64,000 bases of DNA from JBDROU01 sp043809745 [NCBI: bacterium] (GCA_043809745.1 JBDROU010000033.1:20077-84076), one strand, 5' to 3'; positions 27,620 to 36,067 are shown, counted from the first letter of the stretch. Numbers and translations are program-made. The notes: generated from the sequence alone by a model not told the origin.

Positions 27620-29530
27620 ATGAAGATAAAATCAAGATTTAATTCTGTGCTAAAACTAATATTTTCAGTGAGCATGATAATTGTATTTTACTCACAGGCA
27701 TTTGCTGGGGATTCAGGACGCATACAGCTGTCGATTCCCAGCCCGGATCCTACTTTAGCAGGCGAGAAGATGACATTCCAGGTTATAGCGGTTAATACCG
27801 GAACAGAGAAATGGCTTAAGAAACAATATTTTATAGAAGTTGAAATATACGATGTCAATAAGGGATATGTGCTCAAGTCAAATCCATTGAGAGGCGGGGT
27901 GGATGTAAATCCTTCAAGCAACATACTCGCATATCTGCCTGTTGTTATACCGAACTATTTTGCGGGCCTTTATTATTATAAAGTTTTTTTAACGCACAAT
28001 AAAGCACGGCTGGCTCATACAGATTATATCCCGTTTAACGTGAATCCTCTGCCCATATCACCTCCGAAGATACCAAAGTTTAAGGTTGGCGGTAATATGG
28101 CGGTCTCGTACGAGTCCAATGATTCCAATGATTGGAATGATTACACGGCAAATGTCAGCCTTAATTTAATAGGCAGGGTGATGGATAGAAGCTTTCTTTT
28201 TAACATGTATACTATTTCTGATCAGAATGACGGGCTTGATATATATACTATTCTTTTTAGTTTTTACGGAACTAACACCACAATAAACGCGGGTGATATT
28301 CAGCCTGAATTTTCTACTCTTTCTCTTTACGGCGCAGGGATGAAAGGTGCCGAACTGCTCTATAATTACGGGAAGTTCACTACAGATATAATCAGCGCGC
28401 GCATAACGGATTCTGAAGAAGGAAGCGGTGAAACGGATGGTATATACCGGAGAATGCTCTATGGTGTACGCCAGGGGATGGATTTGCCATTCAATATTAA
28501 TGCCGGTGTAAATTATGTGCGCAGCGAAGATGCCGAGAGTTCATTGGATGTTACAGGTCCAACTCTTACGCCCGAAGAGAATTCTGTGGCTGGAGGTGAT
28601 GTGACATTCCAGCTTATGCAGGGCGTTAAACTCAAAGGTGATTTCCAGAGCAGTAAATATTTTGCAAATACAAAAAGCACAAACTCTGCACTGAGTGACA
28701 GCGCGTATAGAGTGAATCTTGAGATTGAATATCCTAGGGTCTTAATTAATACATATTTTGAAAACATAAATCCCGAGTTTTACGCATTTGGAGTTCCGGA
28801 TGCGGATAATGACCGGCAGACTTATGATGCATATGGTGAGTCAGACCTGTTCGATTTTCTAAACCTTTCTCTCGGTTTCAACCAGTATCATAATAATCTG
28901 GAAAATACAGAGGAATACACAACTACCCAGAAAACATCAAACGGCGGCCTTGTATTCACCTTCCCCTGGAATGGGGGAGCCTCCGTTAATTACAGTAAGA
29001 GTGAGGCCTTCGCTGACGACAGCACATTGCTGGATAACTCTTCATTAAGCATGACTTACGGGGCGAATCAAAGTTTTTTAGGGCAGAGCGTAAGCGCCTA
29101 TCTTCAGAGCACCGAGTTTGAAGATATGACGGACAGCTCCGATGATCTGGAAACTCAGACTATAGGCACAACATTAAACCTAAATTTTAAAGATATTGTT
29201 ACAGCTTCTCTGGGAGTATCGTTGACCGAGATCACAGATATAGTGCAAAATACGGTTGAGGATACAAATTCATTCAGCGTTTCGCTGAGCTACATCGTAT
29301 TAAAGGACAAGCTGAGCTCCCAGTTATGGGGATACCTTACAACCGATGCAGATGATACTGAAACAATAAATACCAGCGAGCAAAAGATCAATCTCGAATT
29401 CACGTATCAGCTTAATCCGCAGACAGCTGTTACTTTGGGCGGCGGCCAGCTGGATTATAAAGATGAAATTGAACCGTTAAATGACAAGGATGAAGTTAGC
29501 GCAAATATCAGAGTTTCGTACAGTTTTTAA
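27620..29530 (+). CDS. Outer-membrane beta-barrel protein with N-terminal Ig-like domain
   Basis: 636 residues from the ATG at 27620; an in-frame TTG at 27608 is a weaker choice. A signal peptide ends near YSQAFAG. Residues about 25-145 form an Ig-like sandwich (IQLSIPSPDPTLAGEKMTFQ). From about residue 155 to the end the sequence alternates short amphipathic strands and turns, and the final strand is EVSANIRVSYSF. A C-terminal Phe on such a strand is the usual signal for BAM-dependent outer-membrane insertion. No TonB box or plug domain is seen, so it is not a TonB receptor. It lies immediately before the FliF-FliG fusion gene and is the most likely outer-membrane part of the motor system (inference). 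Confidence 0.7.
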   Translation: MKIKSRFNSVLKLIFSVSMIIVFYSQAFAGDSGRIQLSIPSPDPTLAGEKMTFQVIAVNTGTEKWLKKQYFIEVEIYDVNKGYVLKSNPLRGGVDVNPSSNILAYLPVVIPNYFAGLYYYKVFLTHNKARLAHTDYIPFNVNPLPISPPKIPKFKVGGNMAVSYESNDSNDWNDYTANVSLNLIGRVMDRSFLFNMYTISDQNDGLDIYTILFSFYGTNTTINAGDIQPEFSTLSLYGAGMKGAELLYNYGKFTTDIISARITDSEEGSGETDGIYRRMLYGVRQGMDLPFNINAGVNYVRSEDAESSLDVTGPTLTPEENSVAGGDVTFQLMQGVKLKGDFQSSKYFANTKSTNSALSDSAYRVNLEIEYPRVLINTYFENINPEFYAFGVPDADNDRQTYDAYGESDLFDFLNLSLGFNQYHNNLENTEEYTTTQKTSNGGLVFTFPWNGGASVNYSKSEAFADDSTLLDNSSLSMTYGANQSFLGQSVSAYLQSTEFEDMTDSSDDLETQTIGTTLNLNFKDIVTASLGVSLTEITDIVQNTVEDTNSFSVSLSYIVLKDKLSSQLWGYLTTDADDTETINTSEQKINLEFTYQLNPQTAVTLGGGQLDYKDEIEPLNDKDEVSANIRVSYSF

Positions 29531-29593
29531 AAAAATATTATGAAAGCACAAGAATACTTGAAAAATACTTTAATATGCCTTAGGGGAGGAAAA

Positions 29594-31036
29594 GTGAGAA
29601 AATTAATTATTGTTTTATGGATATGTGTGTTTGTCGCGGGGTTCTTCGATTATGTATTTTCTGAGATAAACGAGGCGAGTATAGAAACCCGCATCGCGCT
29701 CGAGACAAGCCTCGAAACCAGGCTGAAGAATATTATTTCGGAGATTGTAGGTTCAGATAAGGTCATAGTTGTTGTTAATGCCCTCTTGTATGCCGAGAAG
29801 CAGGAAAAATCATTGAAAAATATTGTAAAGAAGAAAACGAAAGAGGCTGCAATAATACTGCCGGGTGTGCCTGTAGAGAACAAACTGGATAACAGCAAAG
29901 ATGATATACCATTGTTGGCTCCATTAACATTTCAAGAAACCAGAACATCAATTAAACGGATAAACTCCACCATTCTTTTAGATAAATCCGTAAGCGCAGC
30001 TACGGTGCCTGTTGTTGCTCAAGTAGCGGGATCTATGCTCGGCCTTGATCCGGATAGAGGCGACACGCTCGAGGTCAAACGCATATCATTCGGTAAAGCT
30101 ATGTTTGATTGGAAGAGTTTGCTTAAAACACCTGATATTTATATTGTAAGCGCTATAGCGCTTGGTGTGCTTGTTTTCTTCTTTGGCGCCGTATTTTCAT
30201 TCGGCCCGTTAAGAAAGTTTTTCTCGAATCTTATTGCCTATATGAAAGCAAGAAATGAAAAAGAAAGCGGTGAAGGGGCGACTCTGAGACAGGAATCATC
30301 TGCTTCCAGAGCAGCCGTAGGGGGTGTAAGCTTCGGTGGAGGTGCTTCTCCGTCGGGCGGCGGATTATTTGGCGGGACAACTGGAGGAAAGCCATTTTCG
30401 TTCATTAATGAGAGCCATATAAATGATTTGATTTATTTAGCTAAACAAGCAACACCGGAGGAGATCGCTACAATAATAAATTATCTAAATCCCGCATTCA
30501 CAGCCAGGGTGATGGTTACGCTCGAAGAAGATGTACAGGAGAAAGTAACCGAACACTTGGCTGCCGTAAAAGAATACTCAAAAGAGGATATAAAAACACT
30601 CGAGGATAAAATAAAGAGTAAACTTGATTATTTAGTTGGCGGGGAAGAGAGATTGACAGCCATGATGGGGTTTTTTGATAGAGAGCTGCAAACAAAGATG
30701 CTAAATCAGTTAAACGAATCTCATTCGGATATGGCTTCGAGGATAAGAAAGACTATATTTAATTTTGAAAATCTTGTAAATCTTGAACCAAAGATAGTTC
30801 AGATGATTATAAGAAATATCAATCCCGGTGTTTTTGCGCAGGTATTAAAATCAACTCATGGAAACTTTCAGGAAAAGCTTTTATCCATGCTGCCTGAAGG
30901 CCAGTCCGAAAGGTTGAAACAGGAGATGCTGCTTGCAAAACCGCTGTCCAAAAAAAGAATTGAGGATGAGAAAAGGGTTATCGTTAATCTTGTTAAGAGT
31001 TTTGAACAGCAGGGTATTATTGAATTGAATAAGTAG
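29594..31036 (+). CDS. FliF C-terminal ring / FliG rotor fusion protein
   Basis: About 480 residues. The GTG at 29594 follows GGGGAGG at 29583-29589; an in-frame ATG at 29540 lacks such a site and would add 18 residues. A transmembrane segment starts the protein. The periplasmic part (29660-30130) matches the last ring module of FliF: LETRLKNIISEIVG, PGVPVENKL, SVSAATVPVV, GLDPDRGDTLEVKRISF. A second transmembrane segment (30139-30210) and a Gly/Ser-rich linker (30290-30395) lead to a FliG-like region (30396-31036) covering the middle and C-terminal domains: EIATIINYLNP, IRKTIFNFENLVNLEP, and EKRVIVNLVKSFEQQGII. FliF forms the flagellar MS ring and FliG the torque-receiving ring. Here they are one polypeptide, directly before MotA and two MotB genes, with no other flagellar gene in the window. 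Confidence 0.8.
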   Translation: MRKLIIVLWICVFVAGFFDYVFSEINEASIETRIALETSLETRLKNIISEIVGSDKVIVVVNALLYAEKQEKSLKNIVKKKTKEAAIILPGVPVENKLDNSKDDIPLLAPLTFQETRTSIKRINSTILLDKSVSAATVPVVAQVAGSMLGLDPDRGDTLEVKRISFGKAMFDWKSLLKTPDIYIVSAIALGVLVFFFGAVFSFGPLRKFFSNLIAYMKARNEKESGEGATLRQESSASRAAVGGVSFGGGASPSGGGLFGGTTGGKPFSFINESHINDLIYLAKQATPEEIATIINYLNPAFTARVMVTLEEDVQEKVTEHLAAVKEYSKEDIKTLEDKIKSKLDYLVGGEERLTAMMGFFDRELQTKMLNQLNESHSDMASRIRKTIFNFENLVNLEPKIVQMIIRNINPGVFAQVLKSTHGNFQEKLLSMLPEGQSERLKQEMLLAKPLSKKRIEDEKRVIVNLVKSFEQQGIIELNK

Positions 31037-31082
31037 GTTAATATGATTCTTTGCAAAATAGTTTTTTAGGGGGAATAAATTT

Positions 31083-31865
31083 ATGGATTTAATGACAATA
31101 TTCGGCTTCTTGCTCGGAGGCGGAGCTGCCGTCTACGTAATGTGGAAAGGCGAGATTTTATATCTGTTAATCAATTTAGACGCTGCTATTTTGGTTATAG
31201 GAGGGACACTGGGCGCTACACTAATCACCTATCCCTGGAGAATACTGAAGCAGGCATTTATCGCGTTCTGGATGATATTTTTCCCAAAAAGAAGACAAAG
31301 CCCCGCCAAAACTATAAAGATGATGGTAGAGCTTGCGGAAAAAGCAAAAACAACCGGTATTCATTCTCTCCTGGATGATATGACGGATAAAAGAAATGCT
31401 TTTTTGCAGGAAGGTATACAGATGCTCGTAGATGATCTGGAACCGGATATCATACGGGATAATTTAGAAAAGGATATTACATTTATCAGGAGGAGACACC
31501 AGCAAATTGGCAATGTATTCAAGACAATGGGGACATACTCCCCAATATTTGGTTTATTAGGAACACTTATAGGTGTGGTGCAGGTCTTGAGGAATTTAAC
31601 GGATCCTTCAAGTATGGGCCGTTCAATGGCTATAGCTGTTACGACCACATTTTACGGTATCTTCTTGGCAAATTTTGTGTTTTTACCGATTTCCGGAAAA
31701 CTTGGCACTCATACTGAGGATGAACTATTGGTAAAAGAAGTAATAGTTGAGGGGCTTCTTGCTATACAGAAAGGCGATATACCTATGATAGTAAGCAAGA
31801 AATTGGAGACATTCCTGTCTCATGCCGTAAGAACAAGAGAGATAAAAAATAAAAAGGGTGTGTAA
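31083..31865 (+). CDS. motA: MotA-family stator protein
   Basis: 260 residues, the normal MotA length, with four membrane segments: about 4-20, 28-50, 150-172 and 182-205. MotA and MotB form the ion channel that pushes against FliG. The cytoplasmic loop and C-terminal end are typical: ELAEKAKTTGIHSLLDD, GTYSPIFGLLGTLIGVV with its TM3 proline, TTTFYGIFLANFVFLPISGKL, and EVIVEGLLAIQKGDIP. These features separate it from the shorter TolQ/ExbB proteins. GGGGGA lies eight bases upstream of the ATG. The stop is one base before the first MotB gene, so the three stator genes are one unit. Confidence 0.92.
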   Translation: MDLMTIFGFLLGGGAAVYVMWKGEILYLLINLDAAILVIGGTLGATLITYPWRILKQAFIAFWMIFFPKRRQSPAKTIKMMVELAEKAKTTGIHSLLDDMTDKRNAFLQEGIQMLVDDLEPDIIRDNLEKDITFIRRRHQQIGNVFKTMGTYSPIFGLLGTLIGVVQVLRNLTDPSSMGRSMAIAVTTTFYGIFLANFVFLPISGKLGTHTEDELLVKEVIVEGLLAIQKGDIPMIVSKKLETFLSHAVRTREIKNKKGV

Positions 31866-31866
31866 T

Positions 31867-32535
31867 ATGATCTTAAGAAGTATTAGATTTTATCAGCAGA
31901 AGATTAAGGAAGATGCAATCTGGCTTACAATATACTCTGATTTAATGACTAATCTTATGCTCTTCTTTTTGTTGATGTTCGGTCTCTCTAGGATGCCGCC
32001 TGAGATGAGGGCAAAGATTGCGGAAGGTGTGCAGAATAATTTTAGGGCTCAGCCTATGGATGCAAACTTAAAAAGAATAATAAAGAGGTTCAGGGAAGAG
32101 GAATCAGTATTTCAAATGAAAGAAGTGATAGAGAAGAAAGAGTTGGAATCTTTTACTAAGTTAGAGGTTGATGAAGAACGCATTAAATTAACCTTAAGGG
32201 ACCCTGTGCTTTTTGCGCCGGGTGATGCAAAAATAAGTAAAGAAAAAGCGGGTTCCTTTATGCGGGAGCTGGCCGCTATATTTCAGGGGCTGCCCAATCA
32301 AATAATCATAGAAGGTCATACAGACAGTATGCCGGTTAAATCAGGAAAATATAAAAATAATTGGGAACTTTCAGTTGCCAGAGCGCTTAGTGTTGAGGAA
32401 ATATTGGAGGAGAACGGGGTAGACCCGCAATTCTTAGGGGTTGCGGGTTACGCCGAGTATGCCCCGCTCTTTCCAAATGCAACAAAGGTTGGCAGGTCGT
32501 TTAATAGAAGAGTTGAGATATCGATTGTTCGGTAA
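31867..32535 (+). CDS. motB: MotB-family stator protein with ion-binding Asp
   Basis: 222 residues from the ATG at 31867, one base after the motA stop; a GTG at 31858 inside motA is less likely. The N-terminal membrane segment is YSDLMTNLMLFFLLMF. Asp25 sits where MotB proteins carry the proton- or sodium-binding aspartate. A charged linker follows. The C-terminal OmpA-like domain (about 115-222) has the peptidoglycan-binding pattern IEGHTDSMPV, NNWELSVARA and NRRVEI. The protein would span the inner membrane once and anchor the stator to the cell wall. It is shorter than flagellar MotB of E. coli. Confidence 0.9.
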   Translation: MILRSIRFYQQKIKEDAIWLTIYSDLMTNLMLFFLLMFGLSRMPPEMRAKIAEGVQNNFRAQPMDANLKRIIKRFREEESVFQMKEVIEKKELESFTKLEVDEERIKLTLRDPVLFAPGDAKISKEKAGSFMRELAAIFQGLPNQIIIEGHTDSMPVKSGKYKNNWELSVARALSVEEILEENGVDPQFLGVAGYAEYAPLFPNATKVGRSFNRRVEISIVR

Positions 32536-32559
32536 AGTATTGTTAATAAAGATAAAAAT

Positions 32560-33297
32560 ATGAAATTATCAGTGGATTCGATTCGCAAATTAATAAGAAG
32601 AAGATTGTTCGAGGCGCAGGAACAGGACGTGGATCCAAATATGTGGATGATCCCGTATGTGAATCTCATGACAATACTGATGATATTTTTCCTAATATTA
32701 TACGCTTTTAATAATTTAAATAAGACAGCTTATGAAAAAACAATACTTACAATTAAAGCTAATGTCGCGGATAAAGAAGAGCAGGCTAAAAAGATAAAGG
32801 AGCTTGAAAGCATAAGCAATTTTGAAAAATATATCTGGAATAACAGATTAAATAAGTTTATTGAACTGGCGCTGGATACTCAAAAAGTAATAATAACATT
32901 AAGGGAGCCTATTTTGTTTGATAAAGGTAAAGCAGAACTAAAAGATACTGCATTCGACCATTTAAGGGAGGTTGCGGAATTCATAAAAAACACTCCCGGT
33001 AAAGTAAATGTTGAAGGACATACAGATGATCTGCCGATTAGAACGGGTGAATATAAAAATAATTGGGAGCTGGCCGCGGCAAGGGCGTACAGCATAGTGG
33101 AGCATTTTACAGGAGAAGCATATAAGGATCCGGTTACCGGTGAAGCATATTTTAATCCGGGCAGGTTTTCGATACTTTCCTTCTCTTATTTTCAACCGGT
33201 GGCAGTGAACGATTCGGACGAGAATAGAATCAAGAATAGAAGGATAGAGATAACTATAAAGAAAGATGAACCGACTATAGATAAGCCGACTACATAG
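32560..33297 (+). CDS. Second MotB-family protein, ion-binding Asp replaced by Asn
   Basis: 245 residues, start 24 bases after the first motB gene. The membrane segment is PYVNLMTILMIFFLILY. Asn35 (codon AAT, 32662-32664) stands where the first MotB has the channel Asp, otherwise in the same LMT-x-LM-x-FF frame. The OmpA-like domain keeps VEGHTDDLPI, NNWELAAARA and NRRIEI, so peptidoglycan binding is probably intact. It has an insertion of about 15 residues (EAYKDPVTGEAYFNPG) between them. Because MotB works as a dimer, a mixed D/N dimer would carry one ion path rather than two (inference). It could also act as a structural or regulatory anchor. Confidence 0.85.
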   Translation: MKLSVDSIRKLIRRRLFEAQEQDVDPNMWMIPYVNLMTILMIFFLILYAFNNLNKTAYEKTILTIKANVADKEEQAKKIKELESISNFEKYIWNNRLNKFIELALDTQKVIITLREPILFDKGKAELKDTAFDHLREVAEFIKNTPGKVNVEGHTDDLPIRTGEYKNNWELAAARAYSIVEHFTGEAYKDPVTGEAYFNPGRFSILSFSYFQPVAVNDSDENRIKNRRIEITIKKDEPTIDKPTT

Positions 33298-33305
33298 GAG
33301 ATGTT

Positions 33306-34172
33306 ATGTTGTTAAAAAAGATACTAATAATGTCCAGCATTGTTTTTATAATAGGTATAAATATTAGTTTTGCGCAGGATAGCGGCATGAGCCCACAAGA
33401 GAAGCATGCAAGGTTGGAATATCTCTACAGAACCGCGATGGATTACTTTAAACAGGGAAAGTATTCAAATGCGATTTACTACTGGCAGGCCATCTTAAAT
33501 CTCGATCCAACTCAAACCCAGCCGGAAAAACAAATAAAAGAAGCACGTAATATGATTAAAAGCCAGACGGACCCAGTATATGAAGAGGTCAGAAGGCTTT
33601 ATAAAAAAGGAGAATATGTGCTCTCTCAGGAGAAAATACTTGTCTTGCTGGATATTGATTCGGCTAATCAATACTACCGTAAGTTATATAACAAGCTTCA
33701 GGAAGTAGTGGAGATCTTTTCGGTCTTAAACAAGGATGATAAAGTTTCAAGTTTACTCAGGAAAGCAGTAGTTTACTACTTGGACAAAAAAACAAATATA
33801 CGCTATTCATATATTTTCTGCAGATATGCGGCTGAATTATCCAAAGATAACCAGGCCGCGCTGGAATTTAAAAGGATATTGGAAGAAAACTATACTGAGA
33901 TTACAGAAAAAGAAAGTTCAATTGAAGGCATGAATTTTATCGAACAATCGCTTTTTGTAGCTCTTGACCATATACGAAAAGGACGCTACGATTTGGCCAT
34001 AGGTAAATGTAATGATGTACTGCTGGTAGAACCGGACAACATACTCGCCTTAAAGAGATTGGGCTCTGCGTACTATATGATGAAAAAGAAGGACAAAAGC
34101 AGTGAGATTTGGGAAAAAGCCCTTAAGTTAAGCCCTAATGACGCAGAATTAAAGAAATTCCTTAATAAATGA
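33306..34172 (+). CDS. Secreted TPR-repeat protein
   Basis: 288 residues with a signal peptide ending near residue 23 (INISFAQ). TPR-like helix pairs are visible at about residues 35-70 (AMDYFKQGKYSNAIYYWQAI), 95-125, and 215-285 (HIRKGRYDLAIGKCNDVLLVEP, then SAYYMMKKKDKSSEIWEKALK). AGGAG lies five bases before the ATG. TPR proteins are scaffolds. This one is probably periplasmic, between the stator genes and the cyclase, and overlaps the cyclase start by four bases (ATGA), so it is tightly co-expressed with it. No specific partner can be read. Confidence 0.8.
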   Translation: MLLKKILIMSSIVFIIGINISFAQDSGMSPQEKHARLEYLYRTAMDYFKQGKYSNAIYYWQAILNLDPTQTQPEKQIKEARNMIKSQTDPVYEEVRRLYKKGEYVLSQEKILVLLDIDSANQYYRKLYNKLQEVVEIFSVLNKDDKVSSLLRKAVVYYLDKKTNIRYSYIFCRYAAELSKDNQAALEFKRILEENYTEITEKESSIEGMNFIEQSLFVALDHIRKGRYDLAIGKCNDVLLVEPDNILALKRLGSAYYMMKKKDKSSEIWEKALKLSPNDAELKKFLNK

Positions 34173-36043
34173 AAAGAAAATTTTTAATACCATTGATTAT
34201 TAGTATAAGCATTGCATTTGTAATCAGTATTCTATACTATTTCGGACTAATTGACGGGTTGGAGCACAAATCATATGATTCCAGGTTTCAAATTCGGGGC
34301 GGAAAAGGTGTAAGCATTAATGAAAATCTGGTAAAGGAGTTTAATGACAAAGACAAACAATTCAGTGATAATGTAGTTATTGTCGCGGTGGATGAGGAAT
34401 CTGTCGATAAATTCGGCAGGTGGCCGTGGACAAGAAATTATCACAGAAATTTGATCAAAGCATTAAATGAACTGGGAGCCCGCTTAATAGTTTTCGATGT
34501 GCTGTTTGTTGAGCGCGACAAAAATCTGCCTTTTTTTGATATCGAATTAGCAAAAATAACAGAACAATACAGCGGCAAAATAGTGTATGCCAGCTATATC
34601 GAATATGAAACTGTGCAGGTTGTTGAAGGTACAGAATTAGTGAATAAAAGGGAATCGCAAATAAAGAATCCTTATCCTGAATTGGATTTGGCAACTATGA
34701 ACAAGGGATTTTCTAATACTGATCCCGATAATGATGGAGTCTTAAGAAAGGCTATATTGCAGCTAGACGTAAATGGTACAACTCATTATTCGCTAAATGC
34801 TATAACAGCGGCTCTTTATAAGAAAGTTGCACCAAAGGAGCTAATTAAGTCGCTTCCTGAAAAATACAGAAAGATGCTTTTGGTTAATTACCGCGGCAAT
34901 GAGAAAACATTTAAGAGCTACCCATTCCATAAAATAATTGATCCGAATATCCCAAATGTTTTCAAAGAGCGCTGGGTAAAAGACAAGATAGTATTAATCG
35001 GTTCAACTACCATCGGGACGTTTGATCATTATCCGACGCCTTATTCGAAACATTTTCCAGGTGTGGAGTTTCACGCGAATGTTATTGATAACTTAATTGA
35101 GGGCGATTATATGCGGCAGATTGATTGGATTATAACTATTTTAATCATTTTTATATTTGCTCTGCTTTGCTCAATGCTTCTGCCCTGTTTTTCCGCGCTT
35201 TTAGGAAGCTTTATAATTATTGGGATTATCTCTCTTTATGTTTTGCTGGCTTATTTTTCATTTTCGCGCTTTAACCTCTCAATAGATGTTGTAGCTCCGC
35301 TTTTAAGTCTGGTATTCTGTTATGTAGCAGTTCTGATTTACAGGTTCATGACTGAAGAAAAGGAAAAACGCTGGATAAAGAAAACATTCGGTACATTTGT
35401 CAGTCCTGCGGTTATCGAGCAGATGGTAGCCGATCCAAGCAAACTGCGGCTCGGCGGCGAAAGAAAAAACATGTCTATACTTTTTTCAGATATAAGAAAC
35501 TTTACAACCCTTTCCGAAGGTTTAAGCCCGGAAAATATAGTTGAGATATTAAATGAGTATCTAACAAAAATGACTGAGATTGTATTCCAAACCGGAGGCA
35601 CGCTTGATAAATTCATTGGTGATGCGGTAATGGCTTTTTGGGGCGCTCCTATAGCCCAGGAGGATCACAGAAAACGGGCGGTTAAATGCGCGGTATTAAT
35701 GTTAAAAGAACTTCAAAAGTTAAATGAGAAATGGCAGAAAGAGGGAAAGACTCTGCTGGATATCGGTGTGGGTATAAACTCCGGTGATGCTATTGTAGGA
35801 AACATGGGATCGATAGAGAGGATGGATTACACAGTTATCGGAGATAATGTTAATCTTGCATCCAGATTGGAAGGGCTTAATAAGGAATTCAAATGCCATA
35901 TTGTCATTTCAGAGGATACGTACGAATATGTAAAGGATATGGTTAGCGCTGTGCCGCTTGGGAACGTAAAAGTTAAAGGTAAGGAGAAAGAGGTAAAGAT
36001 CTACAAGATAGATGAGAATTCTGATATTTCTAAGTTATTGTAA
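34169..36043 (+). CDS. CHASE2-domain class III adenylate cyclase
   Basis: 624 residues. After one membrane segment comes a periplasmic CHASE2 sensor (about 35-310; VDEESVDKFGRWPWTR, GARLIVFDVLF and GFSNTDPDNDGVLRKA). Three membrane segments (about 315-390) follow, then a cytoplasmic class III cyclase domain (about 430-600). The metal-binding aspartates are in FSDIRNFTTLSE and IGDAVMAFWGAP. The substrate-selecting Lys is in LDKFIGD, and the transition-state Asn-Arg are in GDNVNLASRLEG. The Lys together with TVIGD favours ATP over GTP. It should make cAMP in response to an unknown envelope signal. CHASE2 cyclases often lie near FecR genes, and there is one earlier in this operon. Its product could feed the Crp-like protein at 2818. 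Confidence 0.9.
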   Translation: MKRKFLIPLIISISIAFVISILYYFGLIDGLEHKSYDSRFQIRGGKGVSINENLVKEFNDKDKQFSDNVVIVAVDEESVDKFGRWPWTRNYHRNLIKALNELGARLIVFDVLFVERDKNLPFFDIELAKITEQYSGKIVYASYIEYETVQVVEGTELVNKRESQIKNPYPELDLATMNKGFSNTDPDNDGVLRKAILQLDVNGTTHYSLNAITAALYKKVAPKELIKSLPEKYRKMLLVNYRGNEKTFKSYPFHKIIDPNIPNVFKERWVKDKIVLIGSTTIGTFDHYPTPYSKHFPGVEFHANVIDNLIEGDYMRQIDWIITILIIFIFALLCSMLLPCFSALLGSFIIIGIISLYVLLAYFSFSRFNLSIDVVAPLLSLVFCYVAVLIYRFMTEEKEKRWIKKTFGTFVSPAVIEQMVADPSKLRLGGERKNMSILFSDIRNFTTLSEGLSPENIVEILNEYLTKMTEIVFQTGGTLDKFIGDAVMAFWGAPIAQEDHRKRAVKCAVLMLKELQKLNEKWQKEGKTLLDIGVGINSGDAIVGNMGSIERMDYTVIGDNVNLASRLEGLNKEFKCHIVISEDTYEYVKDMVSAVPLGNVKVKGKEKEVKIYKIDENSDISKLL

Positions 36044-36067
36044 ATCAGAATTCTTAACTGGGATAAT

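Noticed and set aside
25368-29530. FecR plus outer-membrane protein as an iron-transport signalling set
   Set aside because: No sigma factor precedes FecR, and the barrel protein has no TonB box or plug domain.
31083-31865. TolQ/ExbB proton-channel protein
   Set aside because: Length, the four-segment layout and the C-terminal EGLLAIQKGDIP signature are those of MotA; the partners are MotB-type with OmpA domains, not TolR/ExbD.
23860-36043. A complete flagellar gene cluster
   Set aside because: Only FliF/FliG-like, MotA and MotB proteins are present. No export gate, ATPase, rod, hook, filament or chemotaxis gene occurs in the window.
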